The notes under the pieces are model-generated. The model did not search any database. It was not told the origin of the DNA and was given only the letters and a program-made list of their open reading frames with translations. Shown piece after piece: positions 34,003 to 42,803 of a stretch of DNA of 64,000 nt. The position numbers were made by a program, and so were the translations under genes. Numbering within the stretch: the stretch's first letter is position 1; each line of letters opens with the position of its first letter. Origin of the DNA: Acidimicrobiales bacterium (GTDB taxonomy: Bacteria > Actinomycetota > Acidimicrobiia > Acidimicrobiales > Poriferisodalaceae); NCBI GenBank assembly GCA_030743005.1, contig JASLTG010000007.1, positions 31,479 to 95,478 on the forward strand, in the 5' to 3' direction.

Positions 34003-34755
34003 GTGACGGGACTCTCGCTAACTGTTCTTGGATGTTCTGGAAGCTACGCAGCTGCAGGCGAGGCTTGTAGCGGATACCTCGTTCAATCCTCCGAGACGAA
34101 TCTGTGGGTCGATTGTGGCCCTGGCACCCTTGCTAACTTGCAACACAACATTGAACTGGACCAAGTTGACGCCATCGTTGTCTCGCATCACCACCCTGAC
34201 CATTGTGCGGAGCTTCCGGTCGTGTACAACGCCTACAAGTACTTCACATCTATTTCCGAGATCAGAGTGATATCGACATCTGATGTGAAGCGTGTCACTG
34301 ATGCATTTCAACCTGATGGAGATAGCAGTGATTTCTTTAATTGGGAAATAGTCGCCGATGGTTCGGTCTCTGAAGTAGGAGACATCTCAATCCGTTTCTC
34401 TCAGACTGACCACCCAGTGGAGACTCTCGCTATGCGGTTTAGCTGCGGAGAGGAATCGATTGTGTACACCTCAGATACAGGTCAGAAATGGTCGATTTCC
34501 GAATTAGGGTTTGACGCCAATATCGTCTTGGGGGAAGGCACGTTGTTGGATGGCACGGCTGATCCGGCTATCCCACACATCAGCTGCCGACACTTGGCAG
34601 CAGAGGCGAACCAAGCGGGAGCGAAACAGCTCATCGTTACCCATGTCCCACCGGGATCAGACCCGTCGAAACATCTTGAGGAAGCATCAGCTGTTTTTGA
34701 GGGCAGGGTTGAACTGGCAACCACAGGCCGTACCTTTTCAACCACCAACAACTAA
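34003..34755 (+). CDS. MBL-fold phosphodiesterase, Rv1339-like
   Basis: 250 residues from GTG at 34003. The metal-binding motif is [13 protein letters not shown], further ligands are in SQTDHP, YTSDTG and VTHVPPGSD. The start [12 protein letters not shown] is typical of the class II phosphodiesterase/RNase Z-like subgroup. Its place immediately before rph and rdgB matches Rv1339 in mycobacteria, where the protein degrades cAMP. Activity here is inferred from synteny and motifs. rph follows 10 nt later. Confidence 0.9.
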   Translation: MTGLSLTVLGCSGSYAAAGEACSGYLVQSSETNLWVDCGPGTLANLQHNIELDQVDAIVVSHHHPDHCAELPVVYNAYKYFTSISEIRVISTSDVKRVTDAFQPDGDSSDFFNWEIVADGSVSEVGDISIRFSQTDHPVETLAMRFSCGEESIVYTSDTGQKWSISELGFDANIVLGEGTLLDGTADPAIPHISCRHLAAEANQAGAKQLIVTHVPPGSDPSKHLEEASAVFEGRVELATTGRTFSTTNN

Positions 34756-34765
34756 AGGAAATTCA

Positions 34766-35491
34766 ATGCGCGTCGATGGCAGAGCCAATGATGATTTACG
34801 TCCCATCTCGTTTGAACGTAATTTCACCGACCAGACCCCAGGGTCGGTGCTTGTGAGCTTCGGCCGTACCAAAGTTCTGTGCACGGTGTCTATTGACGAC
34901 GATGTTCCACGATGGATGCGAGGTAACGGGGAAGGTTGGGTTACCGCTGAGTACGCGATGCTTCCTGGATCTAGCGGAGAACGCGTTGGCCGTGAAGCGA
35001 AAAAAGGAAAACAAAAAGGTCGGACACTCGAAATAGAGAGACTCATCGGACGAGCCCTGAGAGCTGTCTGCGACATGAAGGTTCTGGGTGAACGCGAAGT
35101 AACTGTTGACTGTGACGTTCTCCAAGCAGATGGGGGTACCCGAACAGCATCAATTTGTGGTGGGTACGTAGCTCTCCATGACGCGTTTAGTCGACTGGTT
35201 GATGACGGAACCTTGAACGAGCATCCACTGGCTGATTATTGCGCGGCGATTTCGGTGGGCATAGTGGGAGAAGATCTCTGTTTGGATCTGCCATACGTCG
35301 AAGATGCGGGCGCCGAAGTTGATATGAACGTAGTAATGACAGGTTCTGGAAAATTCGTTGAAGTGCAAGGCACGGCCGAAGGAGAACCGTTCGACAGCGA
35401 GCAACTAGATGGTTTACTTCGTTTGGCAGAAAAGGGCATTAACGAGATCATCGATCTTCAACGGTCGATTCTTTCCGAAAACGCAGATTGA
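34766..35491 (+). CDS. rph: Ribonuclease PH
   Basis: 241 residues from ATG at 34766 ([20 protein letters not shown]), preceded by AAAGGA. Open codons upstream lie inside the previous gene. Family features: [45 protein letters not shown], the [21 protein letters not shown] block with the catalytic acid region, and [20 protein letters not shown]. It trims tRNA 3' ends by phosphorolysis. The stop overlaps the rdgB start by 4 nt (TTGA). Confidence 0.96.
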   Translation: MRVDGRANDDLRPISFERNFTDQTPGSVLVSFGRTKVLCTVSIDDDVPRWMRGNGEGWVTAEYAMLPGSSGERVGREAKKGKQKGRTLEIERLIGRALRAVCDMKVLGEREVTVDCDVLQADGGTRTASICGGYVALHDAFSRLVDDGTLNEHPLADYCAAISVGIVGEDLCLDLPYVEDAGAEVDMNVVMTGSGKFVEVQGTAEGEPFDSEQLDGLLRLAEKGINEIIDLQRSILSENAD

Positions 35492-36072
35492 AAGCCGTGC
35501 GTTTGGTCATGGCTTCAGCCAACGCTCACAAAGCTATCGAGATAGCCGAGATCCTCGCTGGTCATGACATACAGCCACGGCCTCATGATTTAGGAGACAT
35601 CGTTGAAAATGAAAAAACTCTTGAAGGTAATGCCCGACTCAAGGCCGTTGCGGTGTGCAACCAAACTGGTTCTCCAGCAGTTGCCGACGACACAGGCCTT
35701 GAGGTTGATGCGTTAGGAGGCCTCCCAGGGGTGCGGAGCGCACGATTTGCGGGAGAGTCAGCAACCGATGTCGAAAATTTGTCAAAGCTGCTAGATGAGA
35801 TGCGGAAAGTTCCCGATGGTGACCGCACGGCACGTTTCCGCACTGTGGCGTTAGTGGTATTCCCTGACGGGCACGAAATTTTGGCGCACGGTGTAGTAGA
35901 AGGCACCATTACCTCGAGCCCCAGTGGCAGCGGCGGTTTCGGCTATGACTCAATTTTTGTCCCAGACGAAGGCAAAGGGCTGACCTTTGCTGAAATGGAA
36001 CCAGAAGCGAAGAACATCATTAGCCATCGCGGTAGAGCATTTCGTTCATTAGCGAAGATGTTGGAGGACTGA
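35488..36072 (+). CDS. rdgB: Non-canonical purine NTP pyrophosphatase (RdgB/HAM1)
   Basis: 194 residues from TTG at 35488, overlapping rph by 4 nt; GTG at 35497 is an alternative. The nucleotide-binding start [19 protein letters not shown] corresponds to the family's 'ATgNxxKxxE'. [26 protein letters not shown] and [21 protein letters not shown] are nearly invariant family segments. It removes ITP, XTP and dITP. Its stop abuts the stop of the convergent PLP gene with no gap. Confidence 0.95.
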   Translation: MKAVRLVMASANAHKAIEIAEILAGHDIQPRPHDLGDIVENEKTLEGNARLKAVAVCNQTGSPAVADDTGLEVDALGGLPGVRSARFAGESATDVENLSKLLDEMRKVPDGDRTARFRTVALVVFPDGHEILAHGVVEGTITSSPSGSGGFGYDSIFVPDEGKGLTFAEMEPEAKNIISHRGRAFRSLAKMLED

Positions 36073-37065
36073 TTACCAGTGGCGTAAATCGATATCCCAT
36101 CGATCTACGACTTCGCCTTTTGAGACCAGATGAAGCACTTGGTGCTTCGCCATCGTTGGGTCGATATGAGCCGGTACTAGAGAAACCCGATCTCCAACCT
36201 TTAATGACCAGTCTGGAACAAGATTCGTATGCTCATCAGAACAAAATAGGATTTCTCCGTCTACCCAACTCGGATTGCCGTGGTCCATTCCTTGAGCTTT
36301 CAGACCAGCATCGCAGACAGCGAACTTTTCAGCCACTGACACAATGGTTGATTGCAAGAATAAACCTTGACTAAAGGGCTGATCGGTTTGTTCGGTATAC
36401 GCAGTGTCCATTAGTACGTAGGACCCGGCCTGTATCTCATTGACCCAGGTGTTGATTGCATGAGTTCCAGTCCCACCACCGGTTATTAGTTCACCACCAA
36501 CCAAGCTGTGAGCCTCTAGAAGTCGTTCCATTGCTGCTTTCACCAGTTCGTGACGACGATCGATATCTACTACGCCCATAGCGTGTCCTTCGTAACCCAT
36601 GACTCCACGAACCGCGATATTTGAAGCGCGAGCCCGGTCGGCGAGTTGAGCAGCTTCGTCAACTTCGCATCCGCAGCGAAATCCGACACGGATATCTATG
36701 ACGCATTCTCTTATGCCGGCTTCGGCTGCGGCATCGATAGTTGCGTCGCTATCAACTGCAACTGTTATCCGCGCGTTGGTAGCTGCCATTGCTGCGAGCC
36801 GGCTTACGTCAACTGTCTCATTTGCTAGAAGTAGATCGTCGCCTAGGCCCGCCTCAGCCAAACCCAAGACTTCGCGACTGGTAGCGCACGTAAAACCTTG
36901 ATGACCTGCGTCGTGCTGAAGTCGAGCCAGAGCGCTTGTCTTATGGGCTTTGACATGCGGACGCAGCCGATTTCCTGGCAATCGCTTAGCCATCTCAGCG
37001 ATGTTGGATTGCAGGACATCAACGTCCGCCCACAAAGCTGGGGTCGGAAGCTCATCAATATGCAT
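36073..37065 (-). CDS. D-threonine aldolase / D-serine dehydratase-like PLP enzyme
   Basis: 330 residues with an alanine-racemase-like N-terminal barrel. The PLP Lys is in [15 protein letters not shown] (second Lys likely), [15 protein letters not shown] is the family start, and the C-terminal domain has PAHIDPTM, a position where DSD1-type enzymes bind a divalent metal. Members cleave D-threonine to glycine and acetaldehyde or dehydrate D-serine or beta-hydroxyaspartate. It diverges from clpP with only 3 nt between the chosen start codons. Confidence 0.87.
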   Translation of the reverse strand: MHIDELPTPALWADVDVLQSNIAEMAKRLPGNRLRPHVKAHKTSALARLQHDAGHQGFTCATSREVLGLAEAGLGDDLLLANETVDVSRLAAMAATNARITVAVDSDATIDAAAEAGIRECVIDIRVGFRCGCEVDEAAQLADRARASNIAVRGVMGYEGHAMGVVDIDRRHELVKAAMERLLEAHSLVGGELITGGGTGTHAINTWVNEIQAGSYVLMDTAYTEQTDQPFSQGLFLQSTIVSVAEKFAVCDAGLKAQGMDHGNPSWVDGEILFCSDEHTNLVPDWSLKVGDRVSLVPAHIDPTMAKHQVLHLVSKGEVVDRWDIDLRHW

Positions 37066-37068
37066 GCA

Positions 37069-37719
37069 ATGAGCCTACGACGGACCAAGGTGCCGCCGCT
37101 GACAGCAGATAACCTCCAAGTTATGTCAGAGCTTCATTCCGCTAGTGCGCTGTCCACTGGAATCCCAGCTGGCCCCGGTGAGATATACAACCGGTTACTT
37201 AATGACCGAATCGTTTTTCTTGGTACCGAAGTCGATGATGAAATAGCAAACATCCTTTGTGCCCAGATGCTGTTCTTGGAGGGCCAGGACCGAGAAAAAG
37301 ACATTTGGTTGTACATCAACAGTCCCGGTGGTTCTGTTACTGCCGGCATGGCTATATACGACACGATGCAGTTTGTCTCGTGTGATGTCGCCACGGTATG
37401 TATGGGACTGGGAGCCTCAATGGGCCAGTTCCTTCTAACGGCCGGGGCAGCAGACAAGAGATATTGCTTGCCGCACGCTCGGGTGATGATGCATCAACCT
37501 TCAGGTGGAGTGAGAGGACAGGCCTCAGATATAGCGATCCAAGCTGAACAGATGGCGTATATCAAGCGGCTAATGGCTGAACGAATAGCTCTACACAGTG
37601 GCCAAGATGTGGATCAAATTCAGATCGATAGCGAACGGGACCGCTGGTTTACATCTGAAGAAGCCAAAGAGTACGGACTTTGCGATCATGTGATCGTTAA
37701 ACGAGGCGAGATAATTTAG
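37069..37719 (+). CDS. clpP: ATP-dependent Clp protease proteolytic subunit
   Basis: 216 residues from ATG at 37069; ATG at 37060 and 37123 are alternatives, and 37123 ([11 protein letters not shown]) gives a more usual N-terminus. The triad is Ser117 ([11 protein letters not shown]), His142 (VMMHQPSGG) and Asp191 ([11 protein letters not shown]). [13 protein letters not shown] and [20 protein letters not shown] are hallmark segments. No clpX or second clpP is adjacent, though actinobacteria usually carry clpP1-clpP2 in tandem. The start region overlaps that of the divergent PLP enzyme gene. Confidence 0.95.
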   Translation: MSLRRTKVPPLTADNLQVMSELHSASALSTGIPAGPGEIYNRLLNDRIVFLGTEVDDEIANILCAQMLFLEGQDREKDIWLYINSPGGSVTAGMAIYDTMQFVSCDVATVCMGLGASMGQFLLTAGAADKRYCLPHARVMMHQPSGGVRGQASDIAIQAEQMAYIKRLMAERIALHSGQDVDQIQIDSERDRWFTSEEAKEYGLCDHVIVKRGEII

Positions 37720-37734
37720 CGTCGCTAAATCTGA

Positions 37735-38154
37735 CTATGGAGCAGGGCTGCAGGTGCGAGCCACAAATGCGGCGAGCTTTGTTACGGAGTCAGATAACTG
37801 ATCCTCGAATTCCTGTTGAGCGGCTCCAATAGCGGCTGATCGCTCTAATGAGTCTTCGAATTTGGTGTTGTTAACCGCGTTAGTTAACGCCAATAGGAAA
37901 GCCGCTACAAGCTCCGCGTCCCTTTGGATTTCATGAGGTGCTTCTTTGGCTACGCGCGCTGCTTGTGCCGCAGTTTGAGTTAAAGCGCCTCTGGTCGCAG
38001 CGTCATCTGAAGGGGAGACTTCTGCACTAAGTGCATCGACTTTTTGTAATTCTGCTGAAGCTTCACAAAATGAGGCCTCTTGGCTCGCAGTACTGCAACT
38101 GGTAACAACTATTGTCGCGACGATAGCGACAGCACAGCGCAGGGTTGTTGTCAC
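37735..38154 (-). CDS. Hypothetical lipoprotein
   Basis: 139 residues. The N-terminus is a lipoprotein signal ending IVVTSC (Cys20). The mature part is Ala-rich and helical, with two Cys (FCEAS near the N-terminus and a C-terminal RTCSPAP) that could pair. No family is recognised. It overlaps the rpe stop by 4 nt and is the second gene of a two-gene unit. Similar small helical secreted proteins of unknown role are common in actinobacteria. Confidence 0.75.
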   Translation of the reverse strand: MTTTLRCAVAIVATIVVTSCSTASQEASFCEASAELQKVDALSAEVSPSDDAATRGALTQTAAQAARVAKEAPHEIQRDAELVAAFLLALTNAVNNTKFEDSLERSAAIGAAQQEFEDQLSDSVTKLAAFVARTCSPAP

Positions 38155-38831
38155 CCCGATTGGGCTTCTGTAGCTATGCGCCGAAGGTCTTGAACTCCGT
38201 GTTCAAGACCTTCTTCGTACTTGTACAGAGCACTTCCAGAAACCAATACATTTGCCCCCGCAGCCGCAGCTCCGGAAATCGTTGAAGCCGAAATTCCGCC
38301 GTCCACCTCGATGTCGACGTCGTAGCCGCCTTTGTCTATGAGGTTGCGCAGCGCCGTTACTTTGGACTCCATGCTTGCAATGTAGGCCTGGCCGCCGAAC
38401 CCGGGATTGACTGTCATGACCAACACCATGTCCAACATGTCGAGAACCGAAGCAACTGAATCCAGTGGAGTGGAGGGATTGAGCGCCGCAGCTGGGCTGC
38501 ATCCAAGATCTCTTATTCGTCCGAGAGTCCGGTGAAGGTGGGAAGTTGTTTCAACGTGGACTATGACCATCTGACAGCCGGCCTCAACGTAGTTAGGAAG
38601 CATTTCATCAGGGTTTGTGACCATCAAATGAGCTTCGAACATGACATCCACATGTTCTCGACAAGCTGCAATGACGTCGGGTCCAAACGTCAAGTTGGGA
38701 ACAAAGTTTCCGTCCATCACGTCCCATTGAATCCGATCAACTCCGGCAGCTTCGAGCGCAACACATTCTTCCCCGAGTCGGGAAAAGTCAGCTGGTAGTA
38801 CAGAAGGAACGATCTGAATAGGGCGATTCAT
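38151..38831 (-). CDS. rpe: Ribulose-phosphate 3-epimerase
   Basis: 226 residues of the TIM-barrel family. IVPSVLPADFSRLGEE starts the barrel; metal ligands and acids are in DRIQWDVMDGNFVPNLTFG, EAHLMVTNP and VIVHVETT; VMTVNPGFGGQAYI and VDGGIS carry the phosphate grip. It interconverts ribulose-5-phosphate and xylulose-5-phosphate. It diverges from the TrmA-family gene across 24 nt and is followed by a lipoprotein gene overlapping by 4 nt. Confidence 0.96.
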   Translation of the reverse strand: MNRPIQIVPSVLPADFSRLGEECVALEAAGVDRIQWDVMDGNFVPNLTFGPDVIAACREHVDVMFEAHLMVTNPDEMLPNYVEAGCQMVIVHVETTSHLHRTLGRIRDLGCSPAAALNPSTPLDSVASVLDMLDMVLVMTVNPGFGGQAYIASMESKVTALRNLIDKGGYDVDIEVDGGISASTISGAAAAGANVLVSGSALYKYEEGLEHGVQDLRRIATEAQSG

Positions 38832-38855
38832 GTAGTGGACCGTAGTCTGGGATTG

Positions 38856-40046
38856 ATGTCTAAAAGGGTCAACATTTACGATCTAGCTGTTGGAGGCGAA
38901 GGAGTAGGCCGTCTAGAGGACGGACGAATCGTCTTCGTGGCTGGCGCGGCAGTTAACGATGAGCTGCAGGTCGAGCTGACTCAAGAGAAAAGTAGGTATG
39001 CGCGAGGGAGCATTCTTGAGATAATTTCGGCTGGAGAAGGTCGACGCGAACCCTCCTGTCAGCATGTCGACAGAGGCTGTGGCGGTTGCGACTGGCAGCA
39101 CTTAACCGAAGACGCTCAGGCGGATGCCAAAATTTCCGCCGTTGAAGATTCACTCGTCAAGCTTGGTTCGGTCGTTGCACCGGACGTCGGATATGTCGCC
39201 GGTCCAGCCAAGTCGCATTACCGGACGACCTTGCGAGTCGCCGTTGAGAATGGACGACCCGCATACAGGCGGTCGCGTTCGAACGAGTTAGTCCAAATTG
39301 ACGACTGCTTCGTTGCTCATCCATTGATGGAAGACATCTTGGCTGAGGGCTTCTTTGCAGATGCCGCTGAAGTCACGATTCGAGTTGGATCACGTACCGG
39401 AGATCGATTGGTCATGGGAGAACCTCACGCGAAGAACTTCCGATTACCGGATGACGTCAAGATCGTCGGGAGAAACCAAGCGCGTAAAGGCGCAAGTGCC
39501 TACATCGTGGAGGAGGCCGCGGGAATTGATTGGAAGATTTCCGCCCGGTCGTTCTTCCAGAGTTCTCCTGAGGGTGCTGAGATGTTGACCGCACTAGCTG
39601 CAGAATGGTTGACGGTGCACGACGTTGGTGAACAGGTTCTAGTTGACCTTTATGCCGGGGTGGGCTTGTTTTCTGGCACTGTCGGTGACTGGTTTGAGAA
39701 AGTCACAGCAGTTGAATCTTCAGTTTCGGCTGTTAAAGACGCTATGCACAACCTCGGACCGCATGTAGCTATCCATCGGACTCAAGTTGAACGGTGGGTT
39801 CCCGAACTTGCCGATGTAGTAATAGCGGATCCGCCGCGCAGCGGACTACGAGCCGAAGGAGTTGACCAGATCCGCAAGACCGAGGCACCGCATGTTCTTC
39901 TCGTTTCTTGTGACGCTGGCGCCCTTGGAAGAGATGCATCTTTGATGATCGCAGCGGGATATGAACTCGACCAAGTCGATGTTGTAGATATGTTTCCCCA
40001 AACGAGCCACGTCGAAGTTGTCTCAGGGTGGATACGCAGTAGCTGA
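38856..40046 (+). CDS. TrmA/RumA-family RNA (uracil-5) methyltransferase
   Basis: 396 residues from ATG at 38856 with GGGA nearby; a GTG at 38835 is also in frame. An N-terminal TRAM-like domain (YDLAVGGEGVGRLEDGRIVFV) is followed by the CGGCDWQHL iron-sulfur cysteines, the SAM motif LVDLYAGVGLFSG, VIADPPRSGL and LLVSCDAGALGRD with the catalytic Cys (canonical SCNPxTLARD). Members make m5U in tRNA or 23S rRNA; which target is used cannot be told. A strong stem-loop follows. Confidence 0.9.
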   Translation: MSKRVNIYDLAVGGEGVGRLEDGRIVFVAGAAVNDELQVELTQEKSRYARGSILEIISAGEGRREPSCQHVDRGCGGCDWQHLTEDAQADAKISAVEDSLVKLGSVVAPDVGYVAGPAKSHYRTTLRVAVENGRPAYRRSRSNELVQIDDCFVAHPLMEDILAEGFFADAAEVTIRVGSRTGDRLVMGEPHAKNFRLPDDVKIVGRNQARKGASAYIVEEAAGIDWKISARSFFQSSPEGAEMLTALAAEWLTVHDVGEQVLVDLYAGVGLFSGTVGDWFEKVTAVESSVSAVKDAMHNLGPHVAIHRTQVERWVPELADVVIADPPRSGLRAEGVDQIRKTEAPHVLLVSCDAGALGRDASLMIAAGYELDQVDVVDMFPQTSHVEVVSGWIRSS

Positions 40047-40056
40047 GTAAAAAAGT

Positions 40057-40083
40057 TTTGGCGCCCACTTAGTGGGCGCCAAA
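40057..40083 (-). terminator. Rho-independent terminator between convergent genes
   Basis: TTTGGCGCCCAC (40057-40068) pairs perfectly with GTGGGCGCCAAA (40072-40083) around a TTA loop. On the minus strand it is followed by CTTTTTTAC, a classical U-run, so it ends the thiolase transcript. On the plus strand it lies 10 nt after the methyltransferase stop but has no U-run, so termination there would be weaker. Confidence 0.9.
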
Positions 40084-40105
40084 GTTCACTGTTGATGAAG
40101 TGCGG

Positions 40106-41335
40106 TTAGCTCAACCGTTCAACGATCATTGCCATTCCTTGGCCACCACCAACACACATGGATTCCAGCCCGAAGGTTTTGTCGGAGTCCTCGAGGCCGT
40201 GGAGCAGCGTCGTCATGATCCGGGCCCCAGTTTGACCGAACGGATGGCCAAGAGCGATTGCTCCGCCATTCACGTTGAGTTGATCGACCATATCGATTCC
40301 CAATTCATCCGCTGACGGAATGACCTGTGCAGCAAATGCCTCGTTGATTTCGACTAGGTCAATGTCGCTCATAGTCATATCTGCCCGAGCCAGAACACGT
40401 TTTATTGCCTCAATTGGGCCCAGTCCCATGATTTCAGGGTTGAGAGCTGACACTGAGCTGGCAATGATTCGAGCCAGGGGAGTGATTCCTAACTCTTCAG
40501 CGCGTTTGCGGCTCATCACCACAACGGCGGCGGCTCCATCATTAAGTGGGCAGGCATTGCCGGCAGTGACGCGGCCGTCAGGCCTGAATACGGGCTTTAA
40601 CTGGGATACCGCGTCCAAGGTGACTCCAGCTCGTGGACCGTCATCGGTAGAGACGATGGTTCCATCTGGCATGGTGACCGGTGTGATGTCCATTTCAAAG
40701 AAGCCCCGGCTAATTGCAGCCTCGGCTTTGTTTTGGCTCATCACTCCGTATTCATCCATTGCCTCGCGGCTAACACCTTTGAGTTCAGCTACGTTCTCGG
40801 CAGTCTGACCCATAGCGATAAACAGGTCGGGAAGGCCCTCTGCGGGAGTCCAATCTCCGTGTCCTCCCTCAGCGCGTACCTTTGATCGTGCACCTGGGGC
40901 TTTGAATATTGGGTTAGCGGTGTCAGGGAGGCTGTCGGCGTTTCCTTTTCCGTAACGAGAAACACACTCAACACCGGCTGCGATAAACGCGTCGCCTTCA
41001 CCCGCTTTAATGGCGTGGGCAGCCATACGGATGGTTTGGAGTGAAGAAGAGCAGTAGCGGTTAACGGTCGTGCCTGGAACATCTCCAAGGCCCGCGAGTA
41101 CTGCGGTAGCTCGCCCGATGTTGAAGCCTTGTTCACCGCCAGGTGATCCGGTTCCCATGATGAGGTCTTCGATCTCTTCGGGAGGAAGTTCGGGGACTTG
41201 CTCCAAGACCTTGTTGACGATTTGAGCGCTGAGATCGTCGGGCCTGATCTCGGTCATAGAGCCTTTAAAGGCTCGACCAATCGGGCTACGGGCGGTTGCA
41301 ACTATGACCGGGTCGGTCGAGGCGTCGGTACTCAT
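40106..41335 (-). CDS. Thiolase (acetyl-CoA C-acyltransferase)
   Basis: 409 residues from ATG at 41335 (MSTDASTDPVIVATARSPIG); open codons upstream are unlike the family. The nucleophile Cys is in VNRYCSSSLQTIRMAAHAI, the catalytic His in GGAIALGHPFGQTGAR, and the second Cys in CVGGGQGMAMIVE. It cleaves 3-ketoacyl-CoA in beta-oxidation or condenses acetyl-CoA. No FadB is adjacent. It is a single gene ending at a strong terminator and divergent from the membrane protein gene. Confidence 0.95.
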   Translation of the reverse strand: MSTDASTDPVIVATARSPIGRAFKGSMTEIRPDDLSAQIVNKVLEQVPELPPEEIEDLIMGTGSPGGEQGFNIGRATAVLAGLGDVPGTTVNRYCSSSLQTIRMAAHAIKAGEGDAFIAAGVECVSRYGKGNADSLPDTANPIFKAPGARSKVRAEGGHGDWTPAEGLPDLFIAMGQTAENVAELKGVSREAMDEYGVMSQNKAEAAISRGFFEMDITPVTMPDGTIVSTDDGPRAGVTLDAVSQLKPVFRPDGRVTAGNACPLNDGAAAVVVMSRKRAEELGITPLARIIASSVSALNPEIMGLGPIEAIKRVLARADMTMSDIDLVEINEAFAAQVIPSADELGIDMVDQLNVNGGAIALGHPFGQTGARIMTTLLHGLEDSDKTFGLESMCVGGGQGMAMIVERLS

Positions 41336-41394
41336 TTGGGTCCCTTCATGCAGGATTAGCGACTTGGGAAACATTACCCCCACTTTGGAGGTAA

Positions 41395-42729
41395 ATGCCT
41401 ATTTGTCTGCCTACCTCTACCATCAACTCAGTGAATATGCCCATCTACGCTCATGGCGTCGGCCCAGTAGGTGAATTGCCGATGTCGGTAACGACTCTAG
41501 GGTTGGTGGCAGCGGCAGCTCTCATGATCTCCTTCGCAGCCCTGGTGTCAGGGTGGCAACAGCCGCAGTTCCCAGAAGCGGGATCGGGCCGTTCGTTGCT
41601 GACGACTAATTCTGTGGGTGGAAGAGTTGGCGTGGTTGTTGGTCGCACACTGGGTGTTTCGTTACTAGGTACGGCTTTAGCGTCTTGTTTTTGGGTTGCG
41701 GATGACACCTTGGTCAATATTGCACCGCGGATAGTTTTTGTAGCTCTCTGGGTCTTTGTTCCCGTTGGATCAGCCTTTGTGGGTGACTTGTGGCGTTGGA
41801 TGAGCCCGTTTGAAATATTGGCAGGCTTGGGGGATCGTCGATCTGGCGATGGTGGGACCAGAGAGTGGAATCTGCATGCAGCCGCGACGTTGTTGGCAGG
41901 GTTTCTTTGGTTGGAGTTGGCTTATCATCGACCTGCCGGTAGGACTCCTTTGACCGTGCTGCTGCTCGTGTGGACCGCGTGGAGTGGAATTGGGGCATGT
42001 GTTAACGGCCGCGACTGGTTGCGATCACATGACCCGTTAGCTGTCTTTGTTCGACTTGTGGCTTCCATGTCGCCGGTCCATGTTTCCGACAACTCATTGC
42101 GGTGTCGACGTCCTCTGGTGGGGCTAGGTCAAATACCGGTTCAAAAGGGTGTTGCCGCAGTGGTGCTCGTAGTTCTCGGAGGTACCTCATTTGACGGGTT
42201 GTCAAGGACGAGTTGGTGGGGTGACATTATTGGAGGTCGTACCGGCTGGAACGCCACAGCTTTCAATACTGTGGGGTTGCTGTTTTCGATGTCGTTGGTT
42301 ACGGCACTGTTTTTGGGTTGCGTTCGATGGATGCAACGACGAGATGGCAATGATGACGCCGATTTTGAAGATGGGTTTGCGCTCTCACTGGTTCCGGTGG
42401 CTGTTGGTTACGCCATTGCGCACTACATAGGAATGGCTGTCTTTGAAGGTCAACAGTTATTCATACAAATGAGTGACCCTTTCGATCGCGGATGGAATTT
42501 GTTCGGAAGCGCTGACGGATACATCAATTATCGGGTTGTAGGACCGACGGCTCTGGCAGCAATTCAGGCGCTCGGAATAATCGGAGGACATCTTGCTGGG
42601 GTCATGGTTGGACATGACCGGGCACTTGCGACATTGCGCAAAAAGGATGACGTAACGGCTCAACTGCCGCTGGTGATACTTCTAGCGTCGTTGACTGCTA
42701 TTGCCCTGATGTTGCTTGTAGAGGTTTAA
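41395..42729 (+). CDS. Polytopic membrane protein, 'fenitrothion hydrolase'-like
   Basis: 444 residues with about ten hydrophobic segments. The segment YAHGVGPVGELPMSVTTLGL near residue 18 resembles the conserved 'AHGl.g..dLP.P.w' start of actinobacterial membrane proteins annotated, with little evidence, as fenitrothion hydrolase; biological role is unknown. ATG at 41395 follows GGAGG at a short spacing of 3 nt; ATG at 41437 (MPIYAHGV) may be the real start. It lies alone between thiolase and the molybdenum hydroxylase gene. Confidence 0.75.
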   Translation: MPICLPTSTINSVNMPIYAHGVGPVGELPMSVTTLGLVAAAALMISFAALVSGWQQPQFPEAGSGRSLLTTNSVGGRVGVVVGRTLGVSLLGTALASCFWVADDTLVNIAPRIVFVALWVFVPVGSAFVGDLWRWMSPFEILAGLGDRRSGDGGTREWNLHAAATLLAGFLWLELAYHRPAGRTPLTVLLLVWTAWSGIGACVNGRDWLRSHDPLAVFVRLVASMSPVHVSDNSLRCRRPLVGLGQIPVQKGVAAVVLVVLGGTSFDGLSRTSWWGDIIGGRTGWNATAFNTVGLLFSMSLVTALFLGCVRWMQRRDGNDDADFEDGFALSLVPVAVGYAIAHYIGMAVFEGQQLFIQMSDPFDRGWNLFGSADGYINYRVVGPTALAAIQALGIIGGHLAGVMVGHDRALATLRKKDDVTAQLPLVILLASLTAIALMLLVEV

Positions 42730-42803
42730 CTTTGAGCGCCGCGAACTAGACGGAAAATCGGTGAACAAACCTGTGGTCAGGTTTCCAGTCGCTGATTTGA
42801 GCC

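Noticed and set aside
34511..34765. 85-codon upstream extension of rph
   Set aside because: It lies inside the Rv1339-like gene in another frame; the conserved RNase PH start MRVDGR at 34766 has its own Shine-Dalgarno.
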